64,000 nucleotides of DNA from the NCBI GenBank assembly GCA_004347695.1, contig SLTK01000002.1:113635-177634 (forward strand), read 5' to 3'. The translations under genes and the position numbers were made by a program. The DNA comes from Chloroflexota bacterium. GTDB lineage: Bacteria; Chloroflexota; Anaerolineae; Anaerolineales; Anaerolineaceae. How positions within the stretch are numbered: position 1 is the stretch's first letter; each line of letters opens with the position of its first letter. Below are positions 35,454-43,961 of this stretch, piece by piece. The notes beneath the pieces are model-generated. The model saw only the letters and a program-made list of their open reading frames with translations. It made no database searches and was not told the DNA's origin.

Positions 35454-35951
35454 ATGCTAAAAACCAGAAGCCAGCATTTCAACTTTGGGCACGAAGCTTT
35501 ACCCACCATTTTTCATACTCAGACTTCTGACTTTTTTGAGTATTTGGAGCGGGATGGGTTAAAGTTCTTAAAGTTTTGGTGGAATCACGTCGCTGAAAGG
35601 CTGGATAACGATAAGCTGACCCCGTTTGAAGGCATGGGTTTTGAAGTGCGCGAAGTCCCTGAAAAAAAGGCAAAAATTGTGCTGGTGCGCTTTCCGCACC
35701 CGACTGATTTTGATGAATTCCATTATGCCGCACTGGTAAAGACACCCGACAAACGCTCACCATTCGTGTTCGTAAAATTTCCAAGTACGAGAGTGCTGGT
35801 GCTGGCGCATGTCCCTTTAAGCCAGAGCGATACCGGCACTCAGATTTTTGAAATTACCCCACGCGGACGGTATCTGCCTGCAGGCCCAGGTACTCCGGTC
35901 AACAAGGAAGTTTTTTACAAGGCTGTTTTGAAGCTCATCTGGAAAAAGTAA
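35454..35951 (+). CDS. Conserved hypothetical protein
   Basis: The 165-residue soluble protein has no motif I recognise. It is rich in aromatic and basic residues (DGLKFLKFWWNHVAERL; VLVRFPHPTDFDEFHYAALV) and ends KLIWKK. The start at 35454 was chosen since a longer frame would overlap the NmrA-like gene by 68 bases. It is spaced tightly between the NmrA-like gene and a small membrane protein, so the three may be one transcript. Confidence 0.65.
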   Translation: MLKTRSQHFNFGHEALPTIFHTQTSDFFEYLERDGLKFLKFWWNHVAERLDNDKLTPFEGMGFEVREVPEKKAKIVLVRFPHPTDFDEFHYAALVKTPDKRSPFVFVKFPSTRVLVLAHVPLSQSDTGTQIFEITPRGRYLPAGPGTPVNKEVFYKAVLKLIWKK

Positions 35952-35964
35952 GCGGAGATTAACC

Positions 35965-36288
35965 ATGGAATTTGGCATGTGGATCACGATTGTTGCATTT
36001 GGTCTTTTTTATCTGAGGCTGGCACTCTTACGCGGAAAAAAACGCCGCGCTGTGCGCGAGCAGGCGCTGGCAGTAAAACGTCAGGGTAAGGGCGCGAAAA
36101 TGACGGTGGACGAAGAACACCTGCCGGGTTACCAGATAACCAGTTGGGTATTGGTGGCGATTGCGGCGGCGTTAATGCTCGCCGGGATGATAGCGCGCTA
36201 TAATACCGGCTTTCCGGTCTGGGCGCAGGAATATTGGTGGGTTGGCGCCAGTCTCGGCGCCATATTATTCGCCTTTTGCTTTAAATAA
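35965..36288 (+). CDS. Small membrane protein of unknown function
   Basis: The 107-residue protein has an N-terminal hydrophobic segment (MWITIVAFGLFYLRLALL), a strongly basic cytoplasmic stretch (RGKKRRAVREQALAVKRQGK), then two more hydrophobic segments. It begins 13 bases after the previous gene. No family is recognised. Confidence 0.65.
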   Translation: MEFGMWITIVAFGLFYLRLALLRGKKRRAVREQALAVKRQGKGAKMTVDEEHLPGYQITSWVLVAIAAALMLAGMIARYNTGFPVWAQEYWWVGASLGAILFAFCFK

Positions 36289-36354
36289 AATTCTAGTATA
36301 ATATTTATGAGTTAAATAGTAATAAATTTTTACTGGTAGATTATGGGGAGTGAC

Positions 36355-36663
36355 ATGGTTGAGACATCTGTAAAAACGGAAACGATCACCGTCGAATTCA
36401 CTAACCTGGCGCGGGTTGTAGCTGGCGTTCCGGACCTTGAAATGGAGATTACTCCTGCCGATACCTACTCCGATATTGTGCAGCGGCTGGGCGAGAAATA
36501 CCCAGACCTGGTTGGCGTGTTGATCGACCACAATGGCAGTACGTTTCTCAGCTCTAATATGTTCATCATCAATAATGAAATGAGCGACCCGGTGATGGTG
36601 ATGGATGAACATCCCCGGCCGGGCGACAGGTTGACGCTGGTGGCAGTTGCCACGGGCGGCTGA
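36355..36663 (+). CDS. MoaD/ThiS-like ubiquitin-fold sulfur carrier
   Basis: The 102-residue protein ends in the diglycine VAVATGG that E1-like enzymes adenylate and thiocarboxylate in MoaD/ThiS carriers. The preceding LTLVAVA strand and HPRPGDRLTL turn fit the beta-grasp fold. It may provide sulfur for molybdopterin, which the nearby molybdenum hydroxylase needs, or for thiamine or another product. The start at 36355 has GGGGAG upstream, with an in-frame ATG at 36343 as alternative. No MoeB/ThiF or MoaE gene is adjacent. Confidence 0.72.
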   Translation: MVETSVKTETITVEFTNLARVVAGVPDLEMEITPADTYSDIVQRLGEKYPDLVGVLIDHNGSTFLSSNMFIINNEMSDPVMVMDEHPRPGDRLTLVAVATGG

Positions 36664-37139
36664 GATTAACCGGTATCGAATGTTTTTATTCTGACAACTT
36701 GCATTTCCCCCGTTCTCATTAAGAGAAGCTGCCTCGATATTAATCTGTTGGTTTTCTGGACGCTTTCAAGGTTCAGGTGACTCAATTAAAATAAACCCGC
36801 CCCAAGGCTGGGGCAAGATAAGTGGGGTTGATAACCTTATGGCAAACAGGAACCAATCAGATCAAGATACAAGGCGCATGGGGATTTTCGATGCGTGTCA
36901 TATCGATCATAAAATCCCGTACTCAGGAAACGATTTATCTCGCATCCAGGCACGGGGTTAAATTAATGATGGTTCAACTACCATAAACCCCGCGCCGCCA
37001 GACGAAATCCACCTCGTCGGTAAGGGCGCTGGGTAATGGCGCAGCACCGGGTCGTCAGTGACAACCCTTGCGCGTGCCATGATCATGCATATCGCATTAA
37101 TTGACCAGCGCGTTGGCTTGACAAGAGGTCAAACCAGAT
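36664..37139. other. Gene-free region containing dispersed repeat copy B
   Basis: These 476 bases separate a plus-strand gene from the end of a minus-strand gene. Copy B of the 94-bp repeat lies at 36781-36874, and an imperfect hairpin (CACGGGGTT...ACCCCG) at about 36951-36992. No gene or RNA is recognised. Confidence 0.6.
36781..36874 (-). repeat. Dispersed intergenic repeat, copy B
   Basis: This copy is about 90% identical to 347-440 in inverted orientation. Its hairpin is decayed to a 6-bp stem (GCCCCA/TGGGGC) and it lacks the adjacent 38-bp palindrome of copy A. Confidence 0.8.
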
Positions 37140-37346
37140 CTAGCGCAGAAAGATCGACAGGGCAATCAAAATGACGAAAAAGGATCCGGCCAGAACGCCA
37201 ATCCGTTTCAGGTCTTTGATTACATAGGTGTAATCGGGTTTGAATTCCGCGCTGCTGGTACGGCCGGGGGCCGCGACGGATGGTTTTACCACGGTTTCAA
37301 CTTTTGGCTGACTGACCGACACGCTTCTTTTTTGTTTCTTTGCCAT
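37140..37346 (-). CDS. Small single-pass membrane protein
   Basis: The 68-residue protein has a basic N-terminus (MAKKQKRSVSV), a Pro/Ser-rich middle and one C-terminal helix (IGVLAGSFFVILIALSIFLR), so it is a tail-anchored type. AGGAG stands six bases before the ATG. It follows the sortase gene by 24 bases on the same strand and may be co-expressed. Function unknown. Confidence 0.7.
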   Translation of the reverse strand: MAKKQKRSVSVSQPKVETVVKPSVAAPGRTSSAEFKPDYTYVIKDLKRIGVLAGSFFVILIALSIFLR

Positions 37347-37370
37347 GATTAACTCCTGTTCGAATAATTC

Positions 37371-38267
37371 CTAACGTTCTTCTTTTAATTCAGCGGTCAC
37401 CACTATGCGTTGATTATCCACCAGATAGGGATAACAGGAAATCAACGTGACGACCGGTTCCTGTGTTCCTGCCATGACCTCGACTTGCGTTGGCTCGACG
37501 ACCTGGGTTTGCTTTACGACATACACGAACGCGCGCTGATTGGTGTAAACGATAACCTCGTCCCCTTCCTGAAGCCGGTCGAGGTGCCGAAAAATTTCTC
37601 CGAACACATCATTGTGCGCTGAAAGCACAATGTTGCCGTTTTGACCAGGGTTGGGGGTGCCGAGGTGCTGGGCAACGCCTTTTTTAAGCTGCTCCCAACC
37701 ATCCCCCTGAACAACCGGGGCATCGACGTCAATAGCCGGGATCTGGATGCGAACTGCCTGCTGCGGACCTGGGGTGGGTAACGGTAGGTCCGCCATGGTT
37801 TCCACCAGCGGCCGCAAATGTTCCGGAACCTCCGCCTCGTTGAAACGCACCCCCTCAGGTGAATTCGGAGGGGTGTGCCCGGAGGGCAGGACGACAGCCT
37901 GAATGACGGCAGTTGGGGTCAGCGTTGGCTGAACCAGTACAGCAGTTACTTCTTTGTTAAGGTCACGCAGCAGGGCAGCGCCGTTGTACAGCACGTAAGC
38001 CAGTCCGATAACCGCCGCAATTTCAACGAAAAGTAAAAGGGTGTCCAGCCAGGATTTACGCCGCGGGTCGGTCCCGGTTGTTGAGGGCATCTCAGCCCTT
38101 GGCCGGAACAACCCATCCTCGTCCAGACTGGCTTGTTCGACACCTACAACTCGACCGGTTTTGCGGAAACGCTCCAGGCGGATTTGACGATCGGTGCGGC
38201 GCTTATCGATTAGCAGCCTGCGCAGTTCATCTGCACTCAGGTCGTCCATCGATCGGCGGCGTGTCAC
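37371..38267 (-). CDS. Sortase-family transpeptidase
   Basis: The 298-residue protein has a cytoplasmic basic segment, a membrane helix near 75-95 (LDTLLLFVEIAAVIGLAYVL), a Pro/Thr-rich linker and a C-terminal sortase domain. Catalytic residues are His218 (SAHND), Cys278 (TLISCYPY) and Arg287 (NQRIVV). It would cleave sorting-signal proteins at the cell surface or act on pilus-like subunits. The start is a GTG at 38267; an ATG at 38249 is an alternative. No LPxTG-type substrate is apparent next to it. Confidence 0.9.
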   Translation of the reverse strand: MTRRRSMDDLSADELRRLLIDKRRTDRQIRLERFRKTGRVVGVEQASLDEDGLFRPRAEMPSTTGTDPRRKSWLDTLLLFVEIAAVIGLAYVLYNGAALLRDLNKEVTAVLVQPTLTPTAVIQAVVLPSGHTPPNSPEGVRFNEAEVPEHLRPLVETMADLPLPTPGPQQAVRIQIPAIDVDAPVVQGDGWEQLKKGVAQHLGTPNPGQNGNIVLSAHNDVFGEIFRHLDRLQEGDEVIVYTNQRAFVYVVKQTQVVEPTQVEVMAGTQEPVVTLISCYPYLVDNQRIVVTAELKEER

Positions 38268-38475
38268 TGTCTCAGTCCATTTCCCATTTTACCGGCTGCA
38301 TGCAGCCTGGATTATACCGCAATTTAAATCCCTCGAACCGTGGCTGAATGAATTGAGTTCTGGCTGGAGCAGGGTTCGTTCAAACAATGAAATGGGGGAT
38401 ATGGCGCATAGCGCGGATGGGTAATTGTGGTAATATTGCCGTGAAAACAGGTCAAAGTAAACGGGAGATTGGATC

Positions 38476-39390
38476 ATGCGGCGTTTATTCGTCATTTTTG
38501 TCCTCTTAGTTGGATTGCTCACGACTGTACCAGCTCAAGCGCAATCCGCTCCGGTGATCGAAAGCATGGAAATTGGCCTGTGGCCGGAATATGACCGGGC
38601 AGATGTGCTGGTTATTTATCGTATCACTCTCTCTCCCGAAGTGAATCTGCCGGTCCAGATGAGCATCCGCATTCCGGCAGATGTTGACGCTCCTTACAAC
38701 CTGGCTATGAAAGAAGTCGATGGTCTGTTGTATAACCTGGCATACACCAGCGAAGTTGAAGGAGAATGGCTGAAAGTAACTTTCACCACGCCCTCGGCAG
38801 AGCTGCAGCTTGAATACTATGATCCTGGTTTGACCAGGGAAGCAACCCAACGCTCGTTTGAATATATATGGAATGGCGATTTCGCAATCAATGACCTGGT
38901 GGTGGCGATTCAGCAACCGGTCAATGCCACCGATATGCAAGTCCTGCCCGACTTTGGTGTTGGTATAGCCCAGGAAGATGGACTGACCTATTTCACCAAG
39001 CAAGTCGGCAAAGTTCCGGCTGGAACGCCTGTCACGGTACGCTTCAGTTACGTCAAATCCGATGATTCTTTGAGCTTTGGCAGCCAATCCGTCCAACCGG
39101 TTCAGGCAGCCAGCGGTGACGCTGCCGGGCGGGTAAATGCCGGTGATTTCCTTCCGTGGGTGTTAGGCGGGGTCGGACTGGTGCTCATTTTGGGTGGAGT
39201 AGTCTGGTTCATGGCCACCCGCAACCGCAGCGCTGTCAGCCCGGGCAAGAAGCGCCATCGCTCAACCAACCGGCAGGATGAGATGGCCGCATCTCAAATT
39301 GAGCAGATATTCTGTCCCAAATGTGGCCGCCGGGCATCAGCAAGCGACCTGTTCTGCCGGGCCTGTGGCAACCGGCTGCGCAGCGAATAA
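38476..39390 (+). CDS. Exported protein with single membrane helix and cytoplasmic zinc ribbon
   Basis: The 304-residue protein has a cleavable signal peptide (RLFVIFVLLVGLLTTVPAQAQ), an extracytoplasmic beta-rich domain of about 190 residues, one membrane helix (FLPWVLGGVGLVLILGGVVWF), and a cytoplasmic tail ending in a four-Cys zinc ribbon (FCPKCGRRASASDLFCRACG). This order would link an outside domain to an inside zinc module. It is divergent from the sortase gene. No substrate or partner is evident. Confidence 0.75.
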   Translation: MRRLFVIFVLLVGLLTTVPAQAQSAPVIESMEIGLWPEYDRADVLVIYRITLSPEVNLPVQMSIRIPADVDAPYNLAMKEVDGLLYNLAYTSEVEGEWLKVTFTTPSAELQLEYYDPGLTREATQRSFEYIWNGDFAINDLVVAIQQPVNATDMQVLPDFGVGIAQEDGLTYFTKQVGKVPAGTPVTVRFSYVKSDDSLSFGSQSVQPVQAASGDAAGRVNAGDFLPWVLGGVGLVLILGGVVWFMATRNRSAVSPGKKRHRSTNRQDEMAASQIEQIFCPKCGRRASASDLFCRACGNRLRSE

Positions 39391-39435
39391 CCGAACTGGC
39401 GTGATGTTTGCACCACAGGTATAAAAACGGACGCC

Positions 39436-39464
39436 TTTACCCTGCTTTGGACCCGGCCTATAAT
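39436..39464 (+). promoter_or_regulatory. Putative promoter of the signal peptidase gene
   Basis: TTTACC and TATAAT are 17 bases apart and about 30 bases before the TTG start. Confidence 0.6.
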
Positions 39465-39496
39465 TCATTTATTGGCTGATGGTATCGGAGGAAAGA

Positions 39497-40084
39497 TTGA
39501 GTAATTATCCATCGCCTGAGTTGTATGAGACCAACCCGGAGCAAGACCGGAAGGGACCTGGCGCCTTTCGCATTTTGCTCGAGGTGGTGCAGACTCTGGC
39601 AATTGCAGTCGTTTTATATTTTCTAATCGACTTTGTGATTGCGCGGGTGCGGGTAGAGAACATCAGCATGCTGCCAACTTTGCAGCCTGGCGAGTTTGTG
39701 CTGGTCAACAAGATGGCTTATCAATTCGGCGATTTCGAGCGCGGTGATATTGTCGTTTTCCATTATTCGCCACAGGAAGATTATATTAAACGCGTAATCG
39801 GCGTGCCAGGCGACAGGATTGAGATTGAAAATGGCCAGGTGCGGGTCAACGGTCAGACCCTGGACGAGCCGTACATTGCTGCAGCACCGCAATACGTTGG
39901 GTCCTGGGATGTACCGGAAGGCAGTCTGTTCGTGTTGGGTGATAATCGAAACCAATCGTCCGATTCGCACCGCTGGGGATTCGTTTTCGAAGAGAGTGTG
40001 GTCGGTGAGGCATTGGTGGTATACTGGCCATTAAATGAAGTAAAGCTCCTGTCGCAACCCATGATGGTGAAAGCAAACAATTAA
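39497..40084 (+). CDS. lepB: Signal peptidase I
   Basis: The enzyme removes Sec/Tat signal peptides at the outer face of the membrane. It has one N-terminal helix and the serine-lysine dyad: Ser57 in NISMLPTLQPG and Lys98 in YIKRVIGVPGD; GDNRNQSSDSHRWGF is the third family box. The TTG start at 39497 has GGAGG five bases upstream; an ATG at 39479 precedes that site and was rejected. The 195-residue length fits Gram-positive-type enzymes. Confidence 0.94.
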   Translation: MSNYPSPELYETNPEQDRKGPGAFRILLEVVQTLAIAVVLYFLIDFVIARVRVENISMLPTLQPGEFVLVNKMAYQFGDFERGDIVVFHYSPQEDYIKRVIGVPGDRIEIENGQVRVNGQTLDEPYIAAAPQYVGSWDVPEGSLFVLGDNRNQSSDSHRWGFVFEESVVGEALVVYWPLNEVKLLSQPMMVKANN

Positions 40085-40088
40085 CCGT

Positions 40089-40388
40089 ATGAAAGACCGA
40101 TTTAAACCTTCTGAATATTTACTCCCTTGCTCTGAGTGCCAGGCAGGCCAGATGCATCGGCACAATGTGGCTTATTACACCTGGATCGGAGATGATTTGA
40201 TTACCGTCCCGGATTTTCCAGCCTGGGTGTGTGATTTTTGCGGGCGGCGCGAATATGATATGTCCGCGCTGAATCAACTCTCGTTGATTCTCAGCCCAAA
40301 TGCCGGCAGCGCGACCAACCGACAACGCCGGCTGCATCCCCGCCCGCGGCTGAAAACCAAAACGCCGCGAGCCAGCAAGACCGAATGA
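40089..40388 (+). CDS. YgiT-type zinc-finger protein
   Basis: The 99-residue protein has two Cys pairs, CSEC and CDFC, spaced like the N-terminal zinc domain of MqsA/YgiT. That family is often antitoxin or a small regulator. No C-terminal helix-turn-helix follows; instead there is a basic tail (RRLHPRPRLKTKTPR). It starts four bases after lepB and no toxin gene is near, so an antitoxin role is doubtful. Confidence 0.68.
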   Translation: MKDRFKPSEYLLPCSECQAGQMHRHNVAYYTWIGDDLITVPDFPAWVCDFCGRREYDMSALNQLSLILSPNAGSATNRQRRLHPRPRLKTKTPRASKTE

Positions 40389-40451
40389 TCGACAGCGCCA
40401 ATTCCGGCGCTGTTGGTTTATAGGGGTGGATTTCAATAAACAACCAATTTG

Positions 40452-40480
40452 TTGACGCCCGTGAGAGGTGGTGATAAAAT
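40452..40480 (+). promoter_or_regulatory. Promoter of tRNA-Lys
   Basis: TTGACG and TAAAAT are 17 bases apart and end 9 bases before the mature tRNA. Confidence 0.75.
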
Positions 40481-40489
40481 ACCGCTCAC

Positions 40490-40561
40490 GGGCGCGTAGC
40501 TCAATGGTAGAGCAGTGGCCTTTTAAGCCATTGGTTAAGGGTTCGAGCCCCTTCGCGCTCA
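40490..40561 (+). tRNA. tRNA-Lys (TTT anticodon)
   Basis: A cloverleaf is clear: acceptor GGGCGCG pairs with CGCGCTC, D-arm GCTC/GAGC, anticodon loop CTTTTAA flanked by TGGC/GCCA, and T-arm GGGTTCGAGCCC. CCA is not encoded. Its 3' third is repeated downstream. Confidence 0.95.
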
Positions 40562-40681
40562 CAACATATAGTTGGTTCAGGGTCCCCACAGGGGGGATGA
40601 TATTCGAGCCCCTTCGCGCTCACAACATATAGTTGGTTCAGAGTCCCCACATGGGGACAGTATTCGAGTCCCTGCGGGTTC
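40542..40681 (+). repeat. Tandem copies of the tRNA-Lys 3' end
   Basis: The unit runs from TTCGAGCCCC through the acceptor end and ACAACATATAGTTGGTTCAG to a GTCCCCAC...GGGG hairpin. It recurs with a 60-61-base period: starts at 40542 (in the tRNA), 40603 and, partly degraded, 40663. The second hairpin (GTCCCC-ACAT-GGGGAC) is perfect. It may reflect att-site duplication by an integrase or tandem slippage; no integrase gene is adjacent. Confidence 0.85.
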
Positions 40682-40695
40682 CCAAATAATATTAT

Positions 40696-41334
40696 TTACG
40701 GCGCAGGGGTCGTTCCCTCGATAACGCGAGCCAGCCAGCGGCGAGTGGCGCGCGGCGACCGCAGGCGCACAACCGCGAGATGTTGATTTTTCGGGTCAGC
40801 GAACATCCTGGGATATTCACGGCGCTGACCTCTATGCGATCGCAGCGCCTTGAGCACCCCTTTTGCTGCCGAAAGGAATTGTTTAGGGAGTCCGGCCTTT
40901 TTGCCCGACTCAGCAGCCTGGGCTTTGAGCACAGAAGTACGCCATAGAGCCCGCTTCCCAAGCCTCCATAAGGACACCGCCAGCGGATAATCCAGCCAGA
41001 TGATTGTATCCGCTCGCGGCCAGACCAGATCGCGCACTGCGCTCTTGTTGCCGTCGGTGACCCAACGCTCACCAGCAATTGCGGCGCTTGTACGTTCTCG
41101 CAACACGGGCAGGGGTACTGTGCTGAAATTTGGCCCAAAATATAGCGCGTCGAGTTCCACATGCGGTACGCCCAATGCGGCAGCAAGTTCACGCGCCAGA
41201 GTTGTCTTACCTGAACCGGTCCTGCCCAGAATTAAAATCCGCAGACATCCTTGCAACGACACAGAAGGATCGCGCGGGTATGGCTTCGTTGCGGACAGCT
41301 CCATCGATTGCTCCCCATTTTTTTCGAGGGTCAT
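40696..41334 (-). CDS. P-loop kinase-like protein (adenylate kinase / FlaR type)
   Basis: The 212-residue protein has a Walker A loop in ILGRTGSGKTTLARELA and the HVELDALYFGPNF segment of the 'topology modulation' / small nucleoside-kinase group, then IIWLDYPLAVSLWRLGKRAL. Its C-terminal third is basic. Substrate unknown. The start at 41334 has AAGGAG upstream; an ATG at 41304 also has a good site (GGGGAG). Confidence 0.75.
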   Translation of the reverse strand: MTLEKNGEQSMELSATKPYPRDPSVSLQGCLRILILGRTGSGKTTLARELAAALGVPHVELDALYFGPNFSTVPLPVLRERTSAAIAGERWVTDGNKSAVRDLVWPRADTIIWLDYPLAVSLWRLGKRALWRTSVLKAQAAESGKKAGLPKQFLSAAKGVLKALRSHRGQRREYPRMFADPKNQHLAVVRLRSPRATRRWLARVIEGTTPAP

Positions 41335-41431
41335 CCGTTGCACTCCTTAAGCAGAATGGATGCAGCAAACACATAACGGCAAGTGCGCAGCAAGTTTGAA
41401 CTTATTCTACCGCGGATCAGGGCATGCCGTT

Positions 41432-43906
41432 TTATTCCCCTGGCCGGCTGTCCTTCCGCTTGAATGTGAGCTTGTCCCGTTCCGTATTAAGCGCCGCAGC
41501 CTTTTCTGTCTGGCTGGCCAATTCATACACCAGGCCAAGCTGCAGATACAATTCACGCACATCCGCTTCATCCGGAATTTCCGGCAGCGATTGTTGCTGC
41601 AAGAATTGAAGTGCGCGCTCGAAATGAATAATTGCTTCACTAACGGCAGATAGCCGCAGCGCTTCACGTCCGGCTGCCAGGCTGTGGCGGAACGCATCCT
41701 GAATCAATCCGGCGGCTACGGCGTGATGAGCCAGCACTGCTGCAGAGCTGCCTTCTGATTCAAGGAATTCCAATGCCCGCCGGTGGAAAAGCCGCCGCCG
41801 CGCTTCCCCCGCTTCTGTATACACCACATCGCGCAGCATGTCGTTCACAAAAATGTATTCACCGGCCGTATCAGGTTCGCCGGTCTCCAGCAAGAGTCGA
41901 CCGCTGATTAATTCATCCAGCGCGGGTAAAGCAGCTTCTTCATTAACATTGGAAATGGCTAACAGGCGTTCGAATGTGATTTGCTGCTCGAGCACAGCCC
42001 CGCCCGCCAACAGGCTGAAGGCGCTGGGGCTGAGGCGGTTCAGGCGCGAGCGAATTACAGTATGAATGGTGGACGGGATGTGGATCGCCTGTCCGAAATC
42101 GCTCTCGGCGTTTACGGCAAACGTCCATTGTCCCTTCGCCAGTCGTTTAGGACGAAGCACGCGGCGCTCGAGAAAATCTTTCAGGGTCTCGATCAAGTAA
42201 TAAGGGTGCCCATGGGTTTCAGCATACAGCTTCTGTGCAAACTCGGGGGATGGCGGTGACAGGATGGATAACACCATTTGCACGGTCTCATCTTCCCCGA
42301 GGGGTTCCAACTCGATTTGGATGGGAATAACTTCCCGTTCCACGCGAGTCAGCCATTGGATTATGCCTGGTAGTCCACCCCCTTGCTGAGGTTGGGTCAG
42401 CGGATGTAACGCCTCTGAACGCAGCGAGATCAACAGCATGACCCGGGCATTGGTCGAAACCGTTGCGCTTTCTCGCCAGCGACGCACGGCATAATGCAAG
42501 AGATCCAGCGTCGCACTATCAGCCCATTGCAGGTCATCGACCAGCATAACCAGCGGCGCTTGTTTGGTCAAAGCCAGCGTGAATTGAACCAGTGATTCGA
42601 AAAGCTGCGGTTGAGATATTTCCGACCTGGACAGACGCGGTCCCCTGTCTGTCTGAGGTAGATCTGAATTATCTCGATGAAATTCCAAAAAAAACTGGTC
42701 AAGCGTGGAAAGCAAGTCGTCATCCAGCCAATCGTTGGAAGGGCTTTTTCCTTCAAGCCTTAGCCGGATTGCATCGATGAGCGGTTGATAGGGGAAATGA
42801 CTACCGCTCTCAAAGGCGCCTCCATGCAGCAATTCAGCTCCCTGGGCACTGGCCCAGTCTAAGAATCTCTTTGCCAGGCGAGTCTTTCCGACGCCCGCCT
42901 CACCGCGCAGTATTACCAACTGTGGTTGACCTGCGGCAGCGAGTTCGTAACAATTGACCAGCGTCTGGAACTCGCTTTTGCGGCCGGCGAACAGGGTTCC
43001 CAGAAAATCAACCGAGGTATCTGCCCGCTGTCGCTGGTCGGCAGTTTGCAATTTACGAGAGTGGACGGGAGGGATCTGTGTGCGAATACGGTCTGCCAGC
43101 GCGTCAGTATCAGGCTCTGGCTCTATGCCCAATTCAGTTGCCAGCACAGCCCGGCAGGCATCGTATATTTCCAGCGCTTTCCCGCGTTCGCCAGCCGCGA
43201 AATGTACCCTCATCTTCCGCCGGTAGGCAGCCTCGTTGAGCGTATCCAAAGCAATCCAACGCGAGACAGTTTCGCTGGCATCAGAAAACTCGCCGCGCGC
43301 AAACTGATTTTCCGACAACCGGTCGAGGATCAAACTCAGGCGGTGGTGCCAGCTTTCCCGTTGCATGGAAACCCAATCGTCAAAGCCTGGGGCGTCACCA
43401 AGTGAAAATCCGGCCAAAAATTCACCGCGCTGGCTGGCAGCCGCTGATTGAAGAATTGAGATTGTCGCTGCACCAGCGGACAACGGCTGTTTCATGGGAT
43501 CGGTATTCGCCAGAGTGTAGGCACGCTCGATACCATTCAAATCAAGATCGATGTTGCCATCTGGATTCAACCCCAGGGTAGTGTTTGTGATGGAAAAGTA
43601 GGGTATCTGTGTCTGGCCGCTTGCCTGGCGCAAGGCAGCTTGCAGGCGGCTCAAAGTGTTACGCAGCGATGCATAACTGTGCTCGGGGCTTGATTCAGGC
43701 CAAAGCAGGCTGGCCAATTGTGCGCGGGTTTGCATCCCTGGCTCGATGGCGAGATAGAACATCAACGCCTGCGTTTTGCGCGTCGGGAAGATTACCAGGT
43801 CTTCACCCAGGCGAACTTCAGGCGGACCTAACGCCAGAACATGCAAAACTTTGGGCTGCTCTCCGATTTTACGGCTCCTTGTTACGCTGTTGAAACGCTT
43901 CTTCAT
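41432..43906 (-). CDS. BTAD (SARP-like) transcriptional regulator with AAA ATPase
   Basis: The roughly 824-residue protein has an OmpR-like DNA-binding domain (VLALGPPEVRLGEDLVIFPT; ALMFYLAIEPG), a BTAD domain of helical repeats to about residue 240, then an AAA ATPase (Walker A RGEAGVGKTRLA; Walker B VMLVDDLQWADS) and a C-terminal tetratricopeptide-like region. Such proteins are signal-dependent activators. The start at 43906 was preferred since the DNA-binding domain begins about 18 residues later; longer starts at 43963 and 44005 would overlap the divergent gene. Target genes are unknown. Confidence 0.85.
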   Translation of the reverse strand: MKKRFNSVTRSRKIGEQPKVLHVLALGPPEVRLGEDLVIFPTRKTQALMFYLAIEPGMQTRAQLASLLWPESSPEHSYASLRNTLSRLQAALRQASGQTQIPYFSITNTTLGLNPDGNIDLDLNGIERAYTLANTDPMKQPLSAGAATISILQSAAASQRGEFLAGFSLGDAPGFDDWVSMQRESWHHRLSLILDRLSENQFARGEFSDASETVSRWIALDTLNEAAYRRKMRVHFAAGERGKALEIYDACRAVLATELGIEPEPDTDALADRIRTQIPPVHSRKLQTADQRQRADTSVDFLGTLFAGRKSEFQTLVNCYELAAAGQPQLVILRGEAGVGKTRLAKRFLDWASAQGAELLHGGAFESGSHFPYQPLIDAIRLRLEGKSPSNDWLDDDLLSTLDQFFLEFHRDNSDLPQTDRGPRLSRSEISQPQLFESLVQFTLALTKQAPLVMLVDDLQWADSATLDLLHYAVRRWRESATVSTNARVMLLISLRSEALHPLTQPQQGGGLPGIIQWLTRVEREVIPIQIELEPLGEDETVQMVLSILSPPSPEFAQKLYAETHGHPYYLIETLKDFLERRVLRPKRLAKGQWTFAVNAESDFGQAIHIPSTIHTVIRSRLNRLSPSAFSLLAGGAVLEQQITFERLLAISNVNEEAALPALDELISGRLLLETGEPDTAGEYIFVNDMLRDVVYTEAGEARRRLFHRRALEFLESEGSSAAVLAHHAVAAGLIQDAFRHSLAAGREALRLSAVSEAIIHFERALQFLQQQSLPEIPDEADVRELYLQLGLVYELASQTEKAAALNTERDKLTFKRKDSRPGE

Positions 43907-43961
43907 TATATTGAACCTTGATACAGATGTGAAGAAGGAATAAGTAGAAAAAGGTTCATTC

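Noticed and set aside
40089..40388. MqsRA-type antitoxin
   Set aside because: No toxin gene is adjacent, and the DNA-binding C-terminal domain of MqsA is missing.
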